Notes under the pieces: model-generated
Databases searched by the model: none
What the model was told of the DNA's origin: nothing
What the model saw: the letters and a program-made list of their open reading frames with translations, nothing else
Program-made: the position numbers and the translations under genes
Origin: Roseovarius sp. SCSIO 43702
Lineage (GTDB): Bacteria > Pseudomonadota > Alphaproteobacteria > Rhodobacterales > Rhodobacteraceae
DNA length: 64,000 nt
Assembly (NCBI RefSeq): GCF_019599045.1
Contig: NZ_CP080623.1
Coordinates: 2,564,501-2,628,500, forward strand
Reading direction: 5' to 3'
In this document: in pieces, positions 17,693 through 25,955 of the stretch
Layout: every line of letters begins with the position of its first letter
Position numbering within the stretch: position 1 is the stretch's first letter

Positions 17693-17773
17693 ATGGCGAG
17701 TGGCCCCTGGACCGATGAAGAGAACGATCTGATCGTCGCGGATTACTTCGCGATGCTGGCTGATGCCATCTAA
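17693..17773 (+). pseudogene. 26-codon 5' stub of a WTDEEN-type (DUF3883/HNH-associated) protein
   Basis: A short frame encodes a peptide beginning MASGPWTDEENDLIVADYF and ends at TAA after ...LADAI. From memory, the PWTDEENDLIVADYFAML start belongs to a protein group with a conserved N-terminal domain of about 80 residues, often in larger DUF3883 or endonuclease-like proteins in genomic islands. Only the first 26 codons remain, so this is a remnant with the 3' end deleted. Too short to be functional as that family; assignment rests on a distinctive short match. Confidence 0.6.
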
Positions 17774-17833
17774 CAGACGTTGATCTTGATCCTGCCCCAC
17801 AATCCAAACTAGCCTCGACCGTAAGGAACGAGG

Positions 17834-18734
17834 TTGGTGATGAAGCGCATTCTTACAACAGGCATTTTCTGTCTCGCAGCATCGATGGCCGGTGCCGAGG
17901 TGCCACAGGAAGTTATTGATGAGTGCAACGAGGTGAACTCCGACTCATACAACAACATGCCAGAGTGCTTGAAGGAAGGCGTGGTCGCCTATGAGATGCT
18001 GCAAACGGCGATTCAGGATGAGTTCTACGGACCGAGCGCTCACCGCGTAATTGATGGATGCAGGGAACGCAATGAGACCTATGAAAAGGTTTGGATCTGC
18101 TTTGAGCAGTGCTGCCGAACAAGCCGCTGAAACACGAGGAATGATTGGCGTCGAAAACATGAAAGACGCGTGTTTTGCGTCGATATCTGACCCCAGCATC
18201 TACGACCGGATTGTGGAAGTGAACAAGAAAGCGCGCCGCAAACATATCGGCGAAGAGTATTTCTATGGCGGGCAGAGGTATTTTCCCTTCAAAGGTTGCC
18301 CCCAAGAAGTTCAGACAGCGCCGAAGCCCGCCAACTCAGGAAGCGATGGAAAAGATGATGGTTTGAGTGTGCAAGCCTGCTCCGTCTACCGAGACTTCGA
18401 ACAAGTTCTTTCTACGAACAGTGCTGCTGACTTGGAGGCAGCCTTTTCTGCGGCAGAAGCGCTCCCCGAAGATGAGCGTTTGAGCAGTGTCTTGGCGCTT
18501 GGCGTGTCTCAGTCCTCTATCGATTTCTTACAGGCAGGGGATGAAAAGCAGGCGATGGGCACCGCTTTCATCCTCGCGGCACTCATGAACAAGCATCATC
18601 CGGATTTGCTAAAGAGGTTTATGGAAAGCGACGAAATGAACTCGAATCCAAACTTGGATGCTTTGGGAGATCAAATGATTGAGGGGTTTCTCAGTATGGC
18701 GCTGGAGGGGTATCAAGAGCAGTGCGCGAACTAG
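17834..18734 (+). pseudogene. Frameshifted secreted hypothetical protein
   Basis: Two overlapping frames look like one gene. The first (17834-18130) has a signal peptide MVMKRILTTGIFCLAASMAG with cleavage near AGA-EV and a Cys-containing mature part. It reads ...KVWICFEQ and then stops shortly after. Skipping one base near 18110 joins it to the second frame as FEQAAEQAAE, which runs to 18734 and ends ...GYQEQCAN. The joined product would be about 299 residues, periplasmic or secreted, with several cysteines. Family not recognised. The one-base surplus could be a true frameshift mutation or a sequencing error. Confidence 0.65.
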
Positions 18735-18909
18735 CGGGGATGCGAAGTCTCCCAAAATATTCGCTGCACGCTTGCTCCTGCCCAAACGCATGAAAATTCG
18801 GCACCTTCCTTCCGGCTGGTTCCGTCTTCTTGGGTTAAAACGGCGGCAAAGCTCGATCGAAATGCCAGCGCTCCGCGATTGGAAGCAATACTGAACCCGA
18901 ACGGTTGGC

Positions 18910-19293
18910 TCAGTCGAACACCCGCGCCGGCTGCTCGTCCCACGGCATGGACGCAACAAAGCACAGGTCGTAGAGGCTGATCGCGCAGGGTTCGCGGCGC
19001 ACGACCAGTCGCTCGAGAACCTCGGGCGCCAGCCAAGCGAGGCGCAGGAGGCGGCTGACATAGCGATCGGAGAGACCTTCTTCGGCGGCGAGATCGGCGA
19101 TGGTGGTGATCTCGCCGCGCGCCATCCGCTGCCTCCACGCCCATGCTCGACCGATGGCGCGCAGCACGCGGGGATCCTGTCCCGGCGGCGGGTCCGACGC
19201 CTCTACGACCTTCGGCGGCAGGATGCGCGGCCGGCCGCCGCGTTTGCGGACCGTGAGCGGGATGTGGACGCGGATCGTGTCGTTTGCGGGCAT
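18910..19293 (-). CDS. Recombinase-associated HTH protein, hypothetical
   Basis: A 127-residue basic protein. The middle reads ITTIADLAAEEGLSDRYVSR, a clear helix-turn-helix of the ParB/sigma-like form, followed by LLRLAWLAPEVLERLV. The N-terminus is rich in Arg/Pro (KRGGRPRILPP). It starts inside the recombinase stop (TGATG), so it is translationally coupled to the recombinase and probably a DNA-binding accessory of the same mobile unit. I do not know a named family; a role in directionality or regulation is inference from context. Confidence 0.65.
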   Translation of the reverse strand: MPANDTIRVHIPLTVRKRGGRPRILPPKVVEASDPPPGQDPRVLRAIGRAWAWRQRMARGEITTIADLAAEEGLSDRYVSRLLRLAWLAPEVLERLVVRREPCAISLYDLCFVASMPWDEQPARVFD

Positions 19294-20618
19294 CAGGCAG
19301 CGTCCTCCTGCGCGGGCGTCATCAGGCTCGCCAGCGCGCCGAGGCCGTCATGGCGGAGATCGATATCGAGCCCGTCCTCGCCCACGGTCACGCGCGCCAC
19401 GAGCAGTTGGATGACGCGTGCCTGCTCGGCCGGGATCAGCGCCTCCCAGAGATCGTCGAACTGCGTGAGCGCCGCGGTCACGGTGCCCTCGTCTAGGTCG
19501 GGCCGCTCTTTCTTTAGCGTGCGGGCGGTGCGCGCGATGACCTCCGGCGTGCGCAGCCGCCGCCGGATCTCGCCGATGACCGCTTTCTCCACCATGGCCG
19601 TGGGGAGCCGCTGGGGCCCGCGCAGCTCGGCCGTCGGCCGTTTCTGGATCACATCCATCGACACGTAATAGCAGTACCGCCGGTTGCCCTTCTTCGTGTG
19701 GTGCGGGGTCATCGCGGCGCCGGTCTCGGTGAAGATCAGCCCGCGCAGCAGCGCCGGCTCGGTGCTCCGCGTGCGCCCGGCCCGCTGGTTGCGGTTGCCG
19801 GCCAGCACGGCATGGGCGGCATCCCACAGCTCCGCATCGACGATGGGCTCGTGCATGCCGGGATAGGTCTCGCCCTTGTGGGTGATCTCTCCACGGTAGA
19901 TGCGGTTGTGCAGAAGCTTGTAGAGCGCCCCGCGGTCGATGGGCCGGCCGCGCTTCGACCGGATGCCGCGGGCGTTCAGCTCCCGGATAACGGCCGCAGT
20001 GGAATCGGACCGCGCGAAGAGTTCGAACATGGTCCGGACCTACGCCGCCTCGGCCTCGTTCACGATCAGCTTGCGGTCAACCACGTCGTAGCCGAGCGGC
20101 ACGTAGCCGCCCATCCACATGCCCTTCTTCTTCGAGGCGGCGACCTTGTCGCGGATCCGCTCGCCGATCACCTCGCGTTCGAACTGGGCGAAGCTGAGCA
20201 GGATGTTCAGCGTCAGCCGACCCATGGACGTGGTCGTGTTGAAGGACTGCGTGACGGATACGAAGGTCACGCCGTGGCGGTCGAAGATCTCGACCAGCTT
20301 GGAGAAATCCATCAGCGCGCGGCTGAGACGGTCTATCTTGTAGACCACGACCACGTCGATCAGCCCGTCCTCGACATCGGCGATCAGCTGCTTGAGCGCA
20401 GGGCGGTCCAGTGTGCCGCCCGAGACGCCGCCGTCGTCGTAGCGTTCCCGCAGACAGGCCCACCCCTCCGCGCGTTGGCTGGCGATGAACGCCTCACAGG
20501 CCTCGCGCTGCGCGTCGAGGCTGTTGAACTCCATGTCGAGCCCTTCCTCGCTCGACTTCCGGGTGTAGACGGCGCAGCGAAGGCGTCGCGCCGGTTCGGT
20601 CTGGGACTTTCTGGTCAT
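19293..20618 (-). pseudogene. Large serine recombinase interrupted by one in-frame TAG
   Basis: The resolvase catalytic domain starts at 20618 (MTRKSQTEPARRLRCAVYTR), with the nucleophile serine in YTRKSSEEG, then KIDRLSRALMDF and FAQFEREVIGERIRDK. The frame stops at TAG (20040-20042) after VNEAEAA and continues in the same frame as VRTMFELFARSD, the recombinase domain, then to a coiled-coil C-terminus. A single C-to-T change (CAG to TAG) explains it. Unless the stop is suppressed or the downstream ATG gives a usable fragment, the integrase is inactive. The start overlaps the DUF2924 stop (ATGA). Confidence 0.85.
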
Positions 20619-21112
20619 CGGGCGCCTCCGGTCTGGTCGAGGCCGAAGAAGCGCCAGCCATTCCAGTGCGCCCCGGTGATCGCACGGACCGCGGCCGACA
20701 GAGACTTGAAACGCCGGCCCTGCCATTCGAAGCCATCCGCCAGAACGGTGACCATGTGCTCTTCGCCGCCCCACTCGCGGACGAGCTTTGTGCCGGGCGC
20801 CGGCTTGCGCGGGTCCGCCACCATGCCGCCCAGCTTGCCGCTCATGACCTCGGCGGCCAGCGCATCGAGCGTCCGGCGCGTCTCCCGGCGCAGCCCGCCA
20901 TGGGCCAGTTCCTGGATGCGGTAGCCAAGCCTAAGCTCAAGGTTGCCGCGGCTGGCATTCGGCGCGCGTTCCCCGAAGATGGCCTGCCACTTCTCCTGGA
21001 GCTCGGGCACCGTCATCGCCTTCAGCGCCGCCAGTTCGGCCAGGACGTCGATCCCCGCCGTCTGGTGCGTGCGCGCGGCCTTCGCGCCTGATTTCCTTGT
21101 AGTTTTTCTCAT
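20615..21112 (-). CDS. DUF2924 domain-containing protein
   Basis: A 165-residue protein with a basic N-tail, then a conserved block (LAALKAMTVPELQEKWQAIF, LELRLGYRIQELAHGGL) and a C-terminal part GTKLVREWGGEEHMV...WNGWRFFGL. This matches what I know of DUF2924, a family typically located beside serine recombinases in alphaproteobacterial prophages and islands. Function is unknown; DNA binding or recombination assistance is inferred from position. It overlaps its upstream and downstream neighbours by ATGA, forming a coupled unit with the recombinase. Confidence 0.85.
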   Translation of the reverse strand: MRKTTRKSGAKAARTHQTAGIDVLAELAALKAMTVPELQEKWQAIFGERAPNASRGNLELRLGYRIQELAHGGLRRETRRTLDALAAEVMSGKLGGMVADPRKPAPGTKLVREWGGEEHMVTVLADGFEWQGRRFKSLSAAVRAITGAHWNGWRFFGLDQTGGAR

Positions 21113-21327
21113 GCGTCGTCTCCAACTCGGTTGCGAACCTGTCTCCGACGACGGCGTCTGAGTGCGAGAATGTCCAGCGAACTGTCTCCGTCGAGCGGCG
21201 AATTCTCGTTCGTTGCCAGTGGGTTGGTGCGCGTGATGGCGCCGGCGAGGATGGCGGCCAGTTCTGCCAGCCGCTCATCGGTGGTAAGAGTGTCGGCGTG
21301 CGGCGCGAAGATGATGTCGTTGGGCAT
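21109..21327 (-). CDS. Small hypothetical protein upstream of DUF2924
   Basis: A 72-residue protein starting MPNDIIFAPHADTLTTDERL, with an acidic middle and a very basic Arg-rich stretch (LALRRRRRRQVRNR) near its end. A strong AGGAGG lies ten bases before the ATG, and its stop overlaps the DUF2924 start by ATGA. These signals make it a real gene and the first of the recombinase unit. Family not recognised. Confidence 0.65.
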   Translation of the reverse strand: MPNDIIFAPHADTLTTDERLAELAAILAGAITRTNPLATNENSPLDGDSSLDILALRRRRRRQVRNRVGDDA

Positions 21328-21464
21328 GGGGAGCGAACCTCCTGAGGCGGTTTGCTCCGTGTTCGCCGCGCGCGGCGAGGGATTTCAAGTGAAAACAACA
21401 GGTTGTCGTAATAGAAGGAAGTTGATCGAAGCTAGAAGCTTGCTCATGGCCTGGATTTACAGAC

Positions 21465-22472
21465 TCAGTCGACAACGAGCACATCCGGATAGAATCTCAA
21501 CAAGTCTTGATACTTCGAGAAGTGCTCCGCAATTTGGGCGCGGCTCATCGTGCCGTCGAAAGGATCAAAAGGCAAATCGCTGGCCAGCTTTTCCGGACGT
21601 AGAGACGGCACGAGTCGTGCTACCAAATCGCGTTCTCGCGACGTCAGAGCGGCAATCTTGATCGGATGAATTTCAGACCATGTAGAAGAAAGAAGCGACC
21701 AGGCACGAAGCTTTCCCAGTTCGATCGGCCTTTCCGGATCGCCTTTGTCAACAATCATCGATGCCGCGAACATCTGCTGACCATCAGCATACCTTACCAA
21801 CGAAAGCGGTCGAACAGTTTCGTTGCCCAGAGCGTCAGCAGCAGCCGCACGAATGATCCGCGCCAAAAGTGCTGGGAATCCGATCTCAGTTAAATCTACC
21901 GGCTTGGCGTCCTCGGGAATGTATTGTCCGACTTCGCTCTCAAGCCAAGCGAAGCGACGAGCGAGCTTTTCCGCTTTTGATAGTTTGTCAGACCCGCCTT
22001 TGATAGCTCGTTCGTTGGCATTCAACGTAATCCGAATTATATCCCCGTGGTCGCATGCGGCGAGGAGCCGTACGAACTCCTCCACATTCTGACCAAGCTC
22101 ACCGGGCCTCGTATAATCCAACCAGACAATCTGCCCTTCCCAGTCCAAGATCCCCGCCCTTCGATAAGCGTATGCTGGATCAGATACGAACTCCTCTGTA
22201 GTCAGTTCGGCGCACTTACAATCTGGAATCGGCTTGTTGAACTTCTGACGGGCTACCGTCTTCGGGTCTTCGTCGAAACAGAAAAGGCGCTTTATTCCCA
22301 GAACCCGATGCACACGGTGATGATCGGCCATGGGGTAGCCCCCCATGGAGGCATAGACGTAATCGTCGAGTCTTCGCACGCGCTCCAAGCGCCGAAGGAG
22401 CTCCACAAAAAAGCTCCGATCGGCCATCTTGGCTGTGCGGAGGTGGTAAGGAATGGACGCGCCGCCGCTCAT
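21465..22472 (-). CDS. Rossmann-like partner protein of the Dcm-Vsr-GHKL cassette, unknown family
   Basis: A 335-residue protein with no firm family. An early block SMGGYPMADHHRVHRVLGIK followed by RLFCFDEDPKTVARQKFNKP resembles the nucleotide-binding start of an O-methyltransferase-like Rossmann fold. A later IVWLDYTRPGELGQNVEEF and GDIIRITLNANERA could be strands 4 and 5. Classical SAM motif I (GxGxG) is not seen. It is the last gene of the cassette and its start overlaps the GHKL stop (ATGA), so it should be an obligate partner. It may be an enzyme-like sensor or effector; that is inference. Confidence 0.6.
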   Translation of the reverse strand: MSGGASIPYHLRTAKMADRSFFVELLRRLERVRRLDDYVYASMGGYPMADHHRVHRVLGIKRLFCFDEDPKTVARQKFNKPIPDCKCAELTTEEFVSDPAYAYRRAGILDWEGQIVWLDYTRPGELGQNVEEFVRLLAACDHGDIIRITLNANERAIKGGSDKLSKAEKLARRFAWLESEVGQYIPEDAKPVDLTEIGFPALLARIIRAAAADALGNETVRPLSLVRYADGQQMFAASMIVDKGDPERPIELGKLRAWSLLSSTWSEIHPIKIAALTSRERDLVARLVPSLRPEKLASDLPFDPFDGTMSRAQIAEHFSKYQDLLRFYPDVLVVD

Positions 22473-23878
22473 GGGCCCTTGTACCCTGCGGTTTCCAAGG
22501 CGAATTCAAAAGCTGAGCGACCGACTTCGTTGTCAGTAAGGCCGTCGTCCTCGAAGAAGTCTTTCAATGCGCCAATCTCTCCGCGTGAGGCTTCAAAGGT
22601 CACGCGCGGATTGCGCTTCTTCTTGACTGGCCTCGGAAGGTCAGGCGTAAGGACTTGAAAACCCTTTAGAGTACCCCTTTGGACGCTGGTCAGACCATCG
22701 AAGGAACGCAGCTCGGCCAACGTCCGTTTTGGTGCATCTTCCAGAATTTCACGTCGATCTTCATCTGTCTTGTATGCGTTGGTGAAAGCAGTCAGCTTTT
22801 TTGTAGCATCTCGCATGATGTCGAGTGTGCGGGCGTAAACAGCCGATGAACCATCTAGCCCCCGCTTGGTCGTCGTGAGGGGCAACTTCTCTACGTCGTC
22901 GGCATAAAGTAGCGCTATTCCTGCAATGACTGAGTATTGACCATGATATTGGGCTACGCCGCCCGTTCCCCATCCGGTCAAGAAAGTACGATCACGCGAG
23001 ACAACGACACGATCATTGCAGGCAATTGTCCAGCCAGCGAGGGACCTCTCCGCGTGTTCGTTTTCTGCCTCTTCAATCTCTTTCGCATTTAAGGGCTTTC
23101 GAAGTAAGCCCGCTACTATATGAACTGATACTCCATCAACCTCGCCGCGATAGATAAAAGGCTGAACCCCGCCCCCGCCGAGGTCGCCTGTAACTGCAAG
23201 CGCGAACTCAGCGGACCGAATGGGTTCTGAAGAAATGCCGTCGGCGATGACACTAACCTCAAAACCCTTCGAAATTATAAGCGCGTAGTGATTTGCGATG
23301 TACCTTTTGAATTTCTCGATCCAATCCTTTGAGCTCAGGTCTCGTTTTACGGTTTCATAGAGCTCACCAACGGACACGGTCGTACCTGAAGGTGAGTCGC
23401 TATCGGGCGCGTATTCAGCTAGCTCAAGTGGCTGCCAATCGTCAGAGCTCAGCCATTGGTCGTCGATTACCACCTGAAAGGGGTCTTCGCCGTTCGAGTT
23501 AATCTTTGCGTTGCGACCGAGCTTAAAAATAGCGCGCTTCATGCCAATTCCGTAAACTCCTACGGTCTTGCCATCTGCATCTGTATGGTCTTTTCCCGGT
23601 GGGCGTCCTAGCCGAAACGCGCGATGTCTTGCTGTGCCAATAGGGATGCCTCCGCAGTTGTCCTCTAAGGAAAACCAATCAGCCGACAGAGTGAGTTTTG
23701 CCCAGTATCCATCATATGGGCGCTCCGGATCACCCTTTGCTTCCCCGCTACGAACTGCACCGTCGATACAATTGTCGAGAAGATCGAGTATCGCATCCCG
23801 GAGATCGATGTCTCGCGTAAGCATAGATACGAAGAAGGATTTCGATGGCTTTGTTTCTGCCTCTCGCTTCTCCGTCAT
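22469..23878 (-). CDS. GHKL (MutL/Hsp90/MORC-type) ATPase
   Basis: A 469-residue protein with a GHKL ATP-binding domain. The N-box is DAILDLLDNCIDGA (catalytic Glu position is Asp32, Mg ligand Asn36), G1 is EDNCGGI (72-78), and G2 is YGIGMKRA (109-116). The rest has the S5-like middle found in MutL/Hsp90 proteins and a C-terminal region unlike either. Iyer and colleagues described MutL/MORC-like GHKL ATPases inside restriction-modification loci together with Dcm and Vsr; this gene fits that class. It probably acts as an ATP-gated clamp on DNA. Coupled to vsr upstream and the partner downstream by ATGA overlaps. Confidence 0.82.
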   Translation of the reverse strand: MTEKREAETKPSKSFFVSMLTRDIDLRDAILDLLDNCIDGAVRSGEAKGDPERPYDGYWAKLTLSADWFSLEDNCGGIPIGTARHRAFRLGRPPGKDHTDADGKTVGVYGIGMKRAIFKLGRNAKINSNGEDPFQVVIDDQWLSSDDWQPLELAEYAPDSDSPSGTTVSVGELYETVKRDLSSKDWIEKFKRYIANHYALIISKGFEVSVIADGISSEPIRSAEFALAVTGDLGGGGVQPFIYRGEVDGVSVHIVAGLLRKPLNAKEIEEAENEHAERSLAGWTIACNDRVVVSRDRTFLTGWGTGGVAQYHGQYSVIAGIALLYADDVEKLPLTTTKRGLDGSSAVYARTLDIMRDATKKLTAFTNAYKTDEDRREILEDAPKRTLAELRSFDGLTSVQRGTLKGFQVLTPDLPRPVKKKRNPRVTFEASRGEIGALKDFFEDDGLTDNEVGRSAFEFALETAGYKGP

Positions 23879-24300
23879 GTGCGAACTCCCCTTGGTCCAT
23901 TAGTTATTTCACGAAGGATGTCGGATATGGTTTGGGAATCCTTCGTCTGACACTCCCATATTGTTTCAACGCGCCAACCGTTTGCCTCAAGCTTAGCCCG
24001 GTTTCTTCGATCACGTTCAGTGTTTTGAGAGAACTTTTTTGCCCAATAGTCGGTTCGCGATTTCGGCATGGTTGCTTTTTTGCATCCAATGTGCCGATGC
24101 CAAAAGCATCCATGGACGAAAAGGACTAGTCTATATTTTGGAAATACAAGGTCCGGCGTCCCTGGCAGATCCCTCCGGTGAAGTCGAAACCGAAGGCCCA
24201 ACTTATGTGCGATGCTTCGGACAATCATCTCGGGGCCAGTGTTTTTGCTTCGAACATTAGCCATGAGGGCAGATCGACGTTCAGGTGAGATGCGGTCCAT
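23875..24300 (-). CDS. vsr: Very short patch repair endonuclease (cassette A)
   Basis: Vsr-family PD-(D/E)XK-like nuclease of 141 residues starting MDRISPERRSALMANVRSKN. Catalytic Asp50 lies in GTPDLVFP (E. coli Asp51) and the zinc/active region is VHGCFWHRHIGC with His68 and His70. Vsr nicks T:G mismatches arising by deamination of 5-methylcytosine. An upstream in-frame extension exists, but the ATG at 24300 is one base after the methyltransferase stop and homology begins there. Its stop overlaps the ATPase start (ATGA). Inside such cassettes Vsr may serve as the restriction nuclease rather than in repair. Confidence 0.9.
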   Translation of the reverse strand: MDRISPERRSALMANVRSKNTGPEMIVRSIAHKLGLRFRLHRRDLPGTPDLVFPKYRLVLFVHGCFWHRHIGCKKATMPKSRTDYWAKKFSQNTERDRRNRAKLEANGWRVETIWECQTKDSQTISDILREITNGPRGVRT

Positions 24301-24301
24301 A

Positions 24302-25390
24302 TTATTCTGCGGCCACGCTTGAGCTTCCCTGGTTAAATGTCGCCTGGCCAATTGAGCGGAGTACCGCGGCAGCCATCGGGGGCGGCACGCTGTTTCCAAT
24401 CATTCTGAAACTATGCCAGATCGTACGATGGAAACGGTGCCGGTCAGGGAAGCCTTGGAGTCTCGCAGCTTCTCTCACAGTAATTACTCTGGGCTGTTCA
24501 GGGTGGAGTGGCCGCACAGACTGATAGGATCCACGATCTGACCCAGTGCCTGCGCGGAGAGTTGGGCACAATCCATCCCAACTCAGTCTCTGGTGCCTGC
24601 CTACGGGGTCCGTTCTTCCTGGTTCAATTCCGGCGAAGCGCGTTTGAACTTTAGGTGAATGTGCAGTTCGTAGATTTCCTGTTGAAAGGTTGCCTTCTGC
24701 GCGAAGATCTGCCGCGTAGGCACTTGGAGGGGAATCATCAACAATCTCGAAAGTGTCGAAGCCCTCATTGTCTAAGCCAAGAGGACGGATGGACATGAGA
24801 TCTTGAATCGCATCCCGGACGGTCACGCTTTGGGAACACTTGCAGATGCCCTGTAACGGAGGGTCGCAATGTTCCCTCAAGAATCCAATTACAAAGCAAC
24901 GACGCCGGCTCGTTGGCAGGCCGAAATCTGCCGAGTGGAGGATTTGCGGGCCCACAATATCGTAGGAGTCTGGCAGCCTACCTATTCCGGCTTCTAGAAC
25001 GCTGGCGGCATTGCCCTGCGTTAGGCCGACCACGTTTTCCATCACAAAAAAGGAAGGTCGCACCTCTGCGACTATGCGGAAAAAGTGCTCCACAAGCCGA
25101 CTTCGTGGGTCAGCAGCATCGCGCTTACCGATCGAACTGAAGCCTTGGCAGGGCGGCCCTCCTATTATCCCATCAATACGTTGGCCAGCGAAAGACTTCA
25201 GATCACTGCCCGACAAAGAGGCTATGTCCGCGAGCAACAGGCGCCCGTTTGGAAAGTTGTGTTTGTATGAGGATGTGAGAACCTGATCGACATCAACTGA
25301 TGCCGCAACTTGGAATCCAGCTTGCTGAGCACCAAGCGAGAAGCCTCCCGTTCCACAGAACAAGTCGACAACCCTCATGGGGCATTCCAA
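24302..25390 (-). CDS. DNA (cytosine-5-)-methyltransferase (cassette A)
   Basis: C5-methyltransferase of 362 residues with the ordered motifs: I DLFCGTGGFSLG, IV GGPPCQGFS (nucleophile Cys81), VI MENVVGL, VIII SRRRCFVIG, IX REAARLQGFPD and X GNSVPPP. The recognition domain between VIII and IX is about 120 residues, so a short palindromic target is likely; the target cannot be read. Translation may begin at TTG 25390, one base after the upstream HTH stop, or at ATG 25378 (MRVVDLFCG). It protects host DNA from the linked Vsr/GHKL proteins (inference). Confidence 0.92.
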   Translation of the reverse strand: MECPMRVVDLFCGTGGFSLGAQQAGFQVAASVDVDQVLTSSYKHNFPNGRLLLADIASLSGSDLKSFAGQRIDGIIGGPPCQGFSSIGKRDAADPRSRLVEHFFRIVAEVRPSFFVMENVVGLTQGNAASVLEAGIGRLPDSYDIVGPQILHSADFGLPTSRRRCFVIGFLREHCDPPLQGICKCSQSVTVRDAIQDLMSIRPLGLDNEGFDTFEIVDDSPPSAYAADLRAEGNLSTGNLRTAHSPKVQTRFAGIEPGRTDPVGRHQRLSWDGLCPTLRAGTGSDRGSYQSVRPLHPEQPRVITVREAARLQGFPDRHRFHRTIWHSFRMIGNSVPPPMAAAVLRSIGQATFNQGSSSVAAE

Positions 25391-25391
25391 G

Positions 25392-25601
25392 TCAGGTCAT
25401 TCCGGTGCTGGTTCTGTCGGCGCATGAACGAATTTCCTCAACATCTCGCACCGAGAAGATGCGCCAACCATTTCTGTCCCGTCGCGGTTCGGACACTCTG
25501 CCATCGCGAAGCCACCTGTGCAGCGTCGCCTTCGAAACGCCAACTTGCGCCGCAACTTCGCCGATCGAGAAAACCTTCTCGCCTGCAACGCTTCTCGGCA
25601 T
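25392..25601 (-). CDS. Small MerR/excisionase-like HTH protein leading cassette A
   Basis: A 69-residue DNA-binding protein: VFSIGEVAAQVGVSKATLHR forms a MerR-type winged helix, followed by WLRDGRVSEPRRDRNGWRIF and DVEEIRS. There is no effector domain. It is the first gene of the cassette, ending immediately before the methyltransferase. By analogy with controller (C) proteins of restriction-modification systems it may time expression of the methyltransferase before the nuclease; this is inference from size and position. Confidence 0.75.
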   Translation of the reverse strand: MPRSVAGEKVFSIGEVAAQVGVSKATLHRWLRDGRVSEPRRDRNGWRIFSVRDVEEIRSCADRTSTGMT

Positions 25602-25801
25602 GAATTGGCTCCCAGAGCGTATGTTCGACTATACTTGACCATAGTTGCCAAGGGGCGTCAATCTCTGCGCCGACCGCATGAATACGACGAAAGTGATTTT
25701 TCGGATCGACGAGGGGCGCGTGGGCCCAGTTGAAGAGCAAGTCTCTTATGGCACACCCCTGCGCTGAGTCGGCATCGTCAAGCTCCCTGAACGCGATCAC
25801 C

Positions 25802-25955
25802 TCAGATCTCCCGCGCGAACCAACGGATGCGGCCGACGATGTGGATTTCGTCGGCCGTTCGCTCGTAGGGGCTGTAGAAGCCGTTGTCCGAGATGACTCG
25901 GACCGCGGGCGGGTCGCTGTTCGGGATGTGCTCGAGCCGCTTGGCCACCAGCCCC
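25802..25955 (-). pseudogene. C-terminal remnant of an S24/LexA-type phage repressor
   Basis: About 50 codons encode VAKRLEHIPNSDPPAVRVIS...FYSPYERTADEIHIVGRIRW and end FAREI, the typical last strands of the S24 peptidase domain in prophage repressors of this group. The HTH domain, the catalytic serine and probably the catalytic lysine region are missing. Homology ends near 25955, exactly where the oppositely oriented tail-protein homology begins, so a deletion or recombination joined two phage fragments here. Confidence 0.7.

Noticed and set aside
17589..17735. 48-codon frame with a strong AGGAGG ribosome site
   Set aside because: The peptide resembles nothing I know and overlaps the WTDEEN stub, which is recognisable. 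Probably chance.
25678..25767. A 29-codon plus-strand frame beginning MNTTKVIFRIDEG
   Set aside because: The first residues resemble small conserved proteins with TKVIFR starts, but the rest does not, and there is no clear ribosome site. Not enough to call a gene or remnant.
25438..25800. 120-codon minus-strand frame just after the repressor remnant
   Set aside because: It overlaps the small HTH gene in another frame and its sequence shows no family pattern; treated as spacer.
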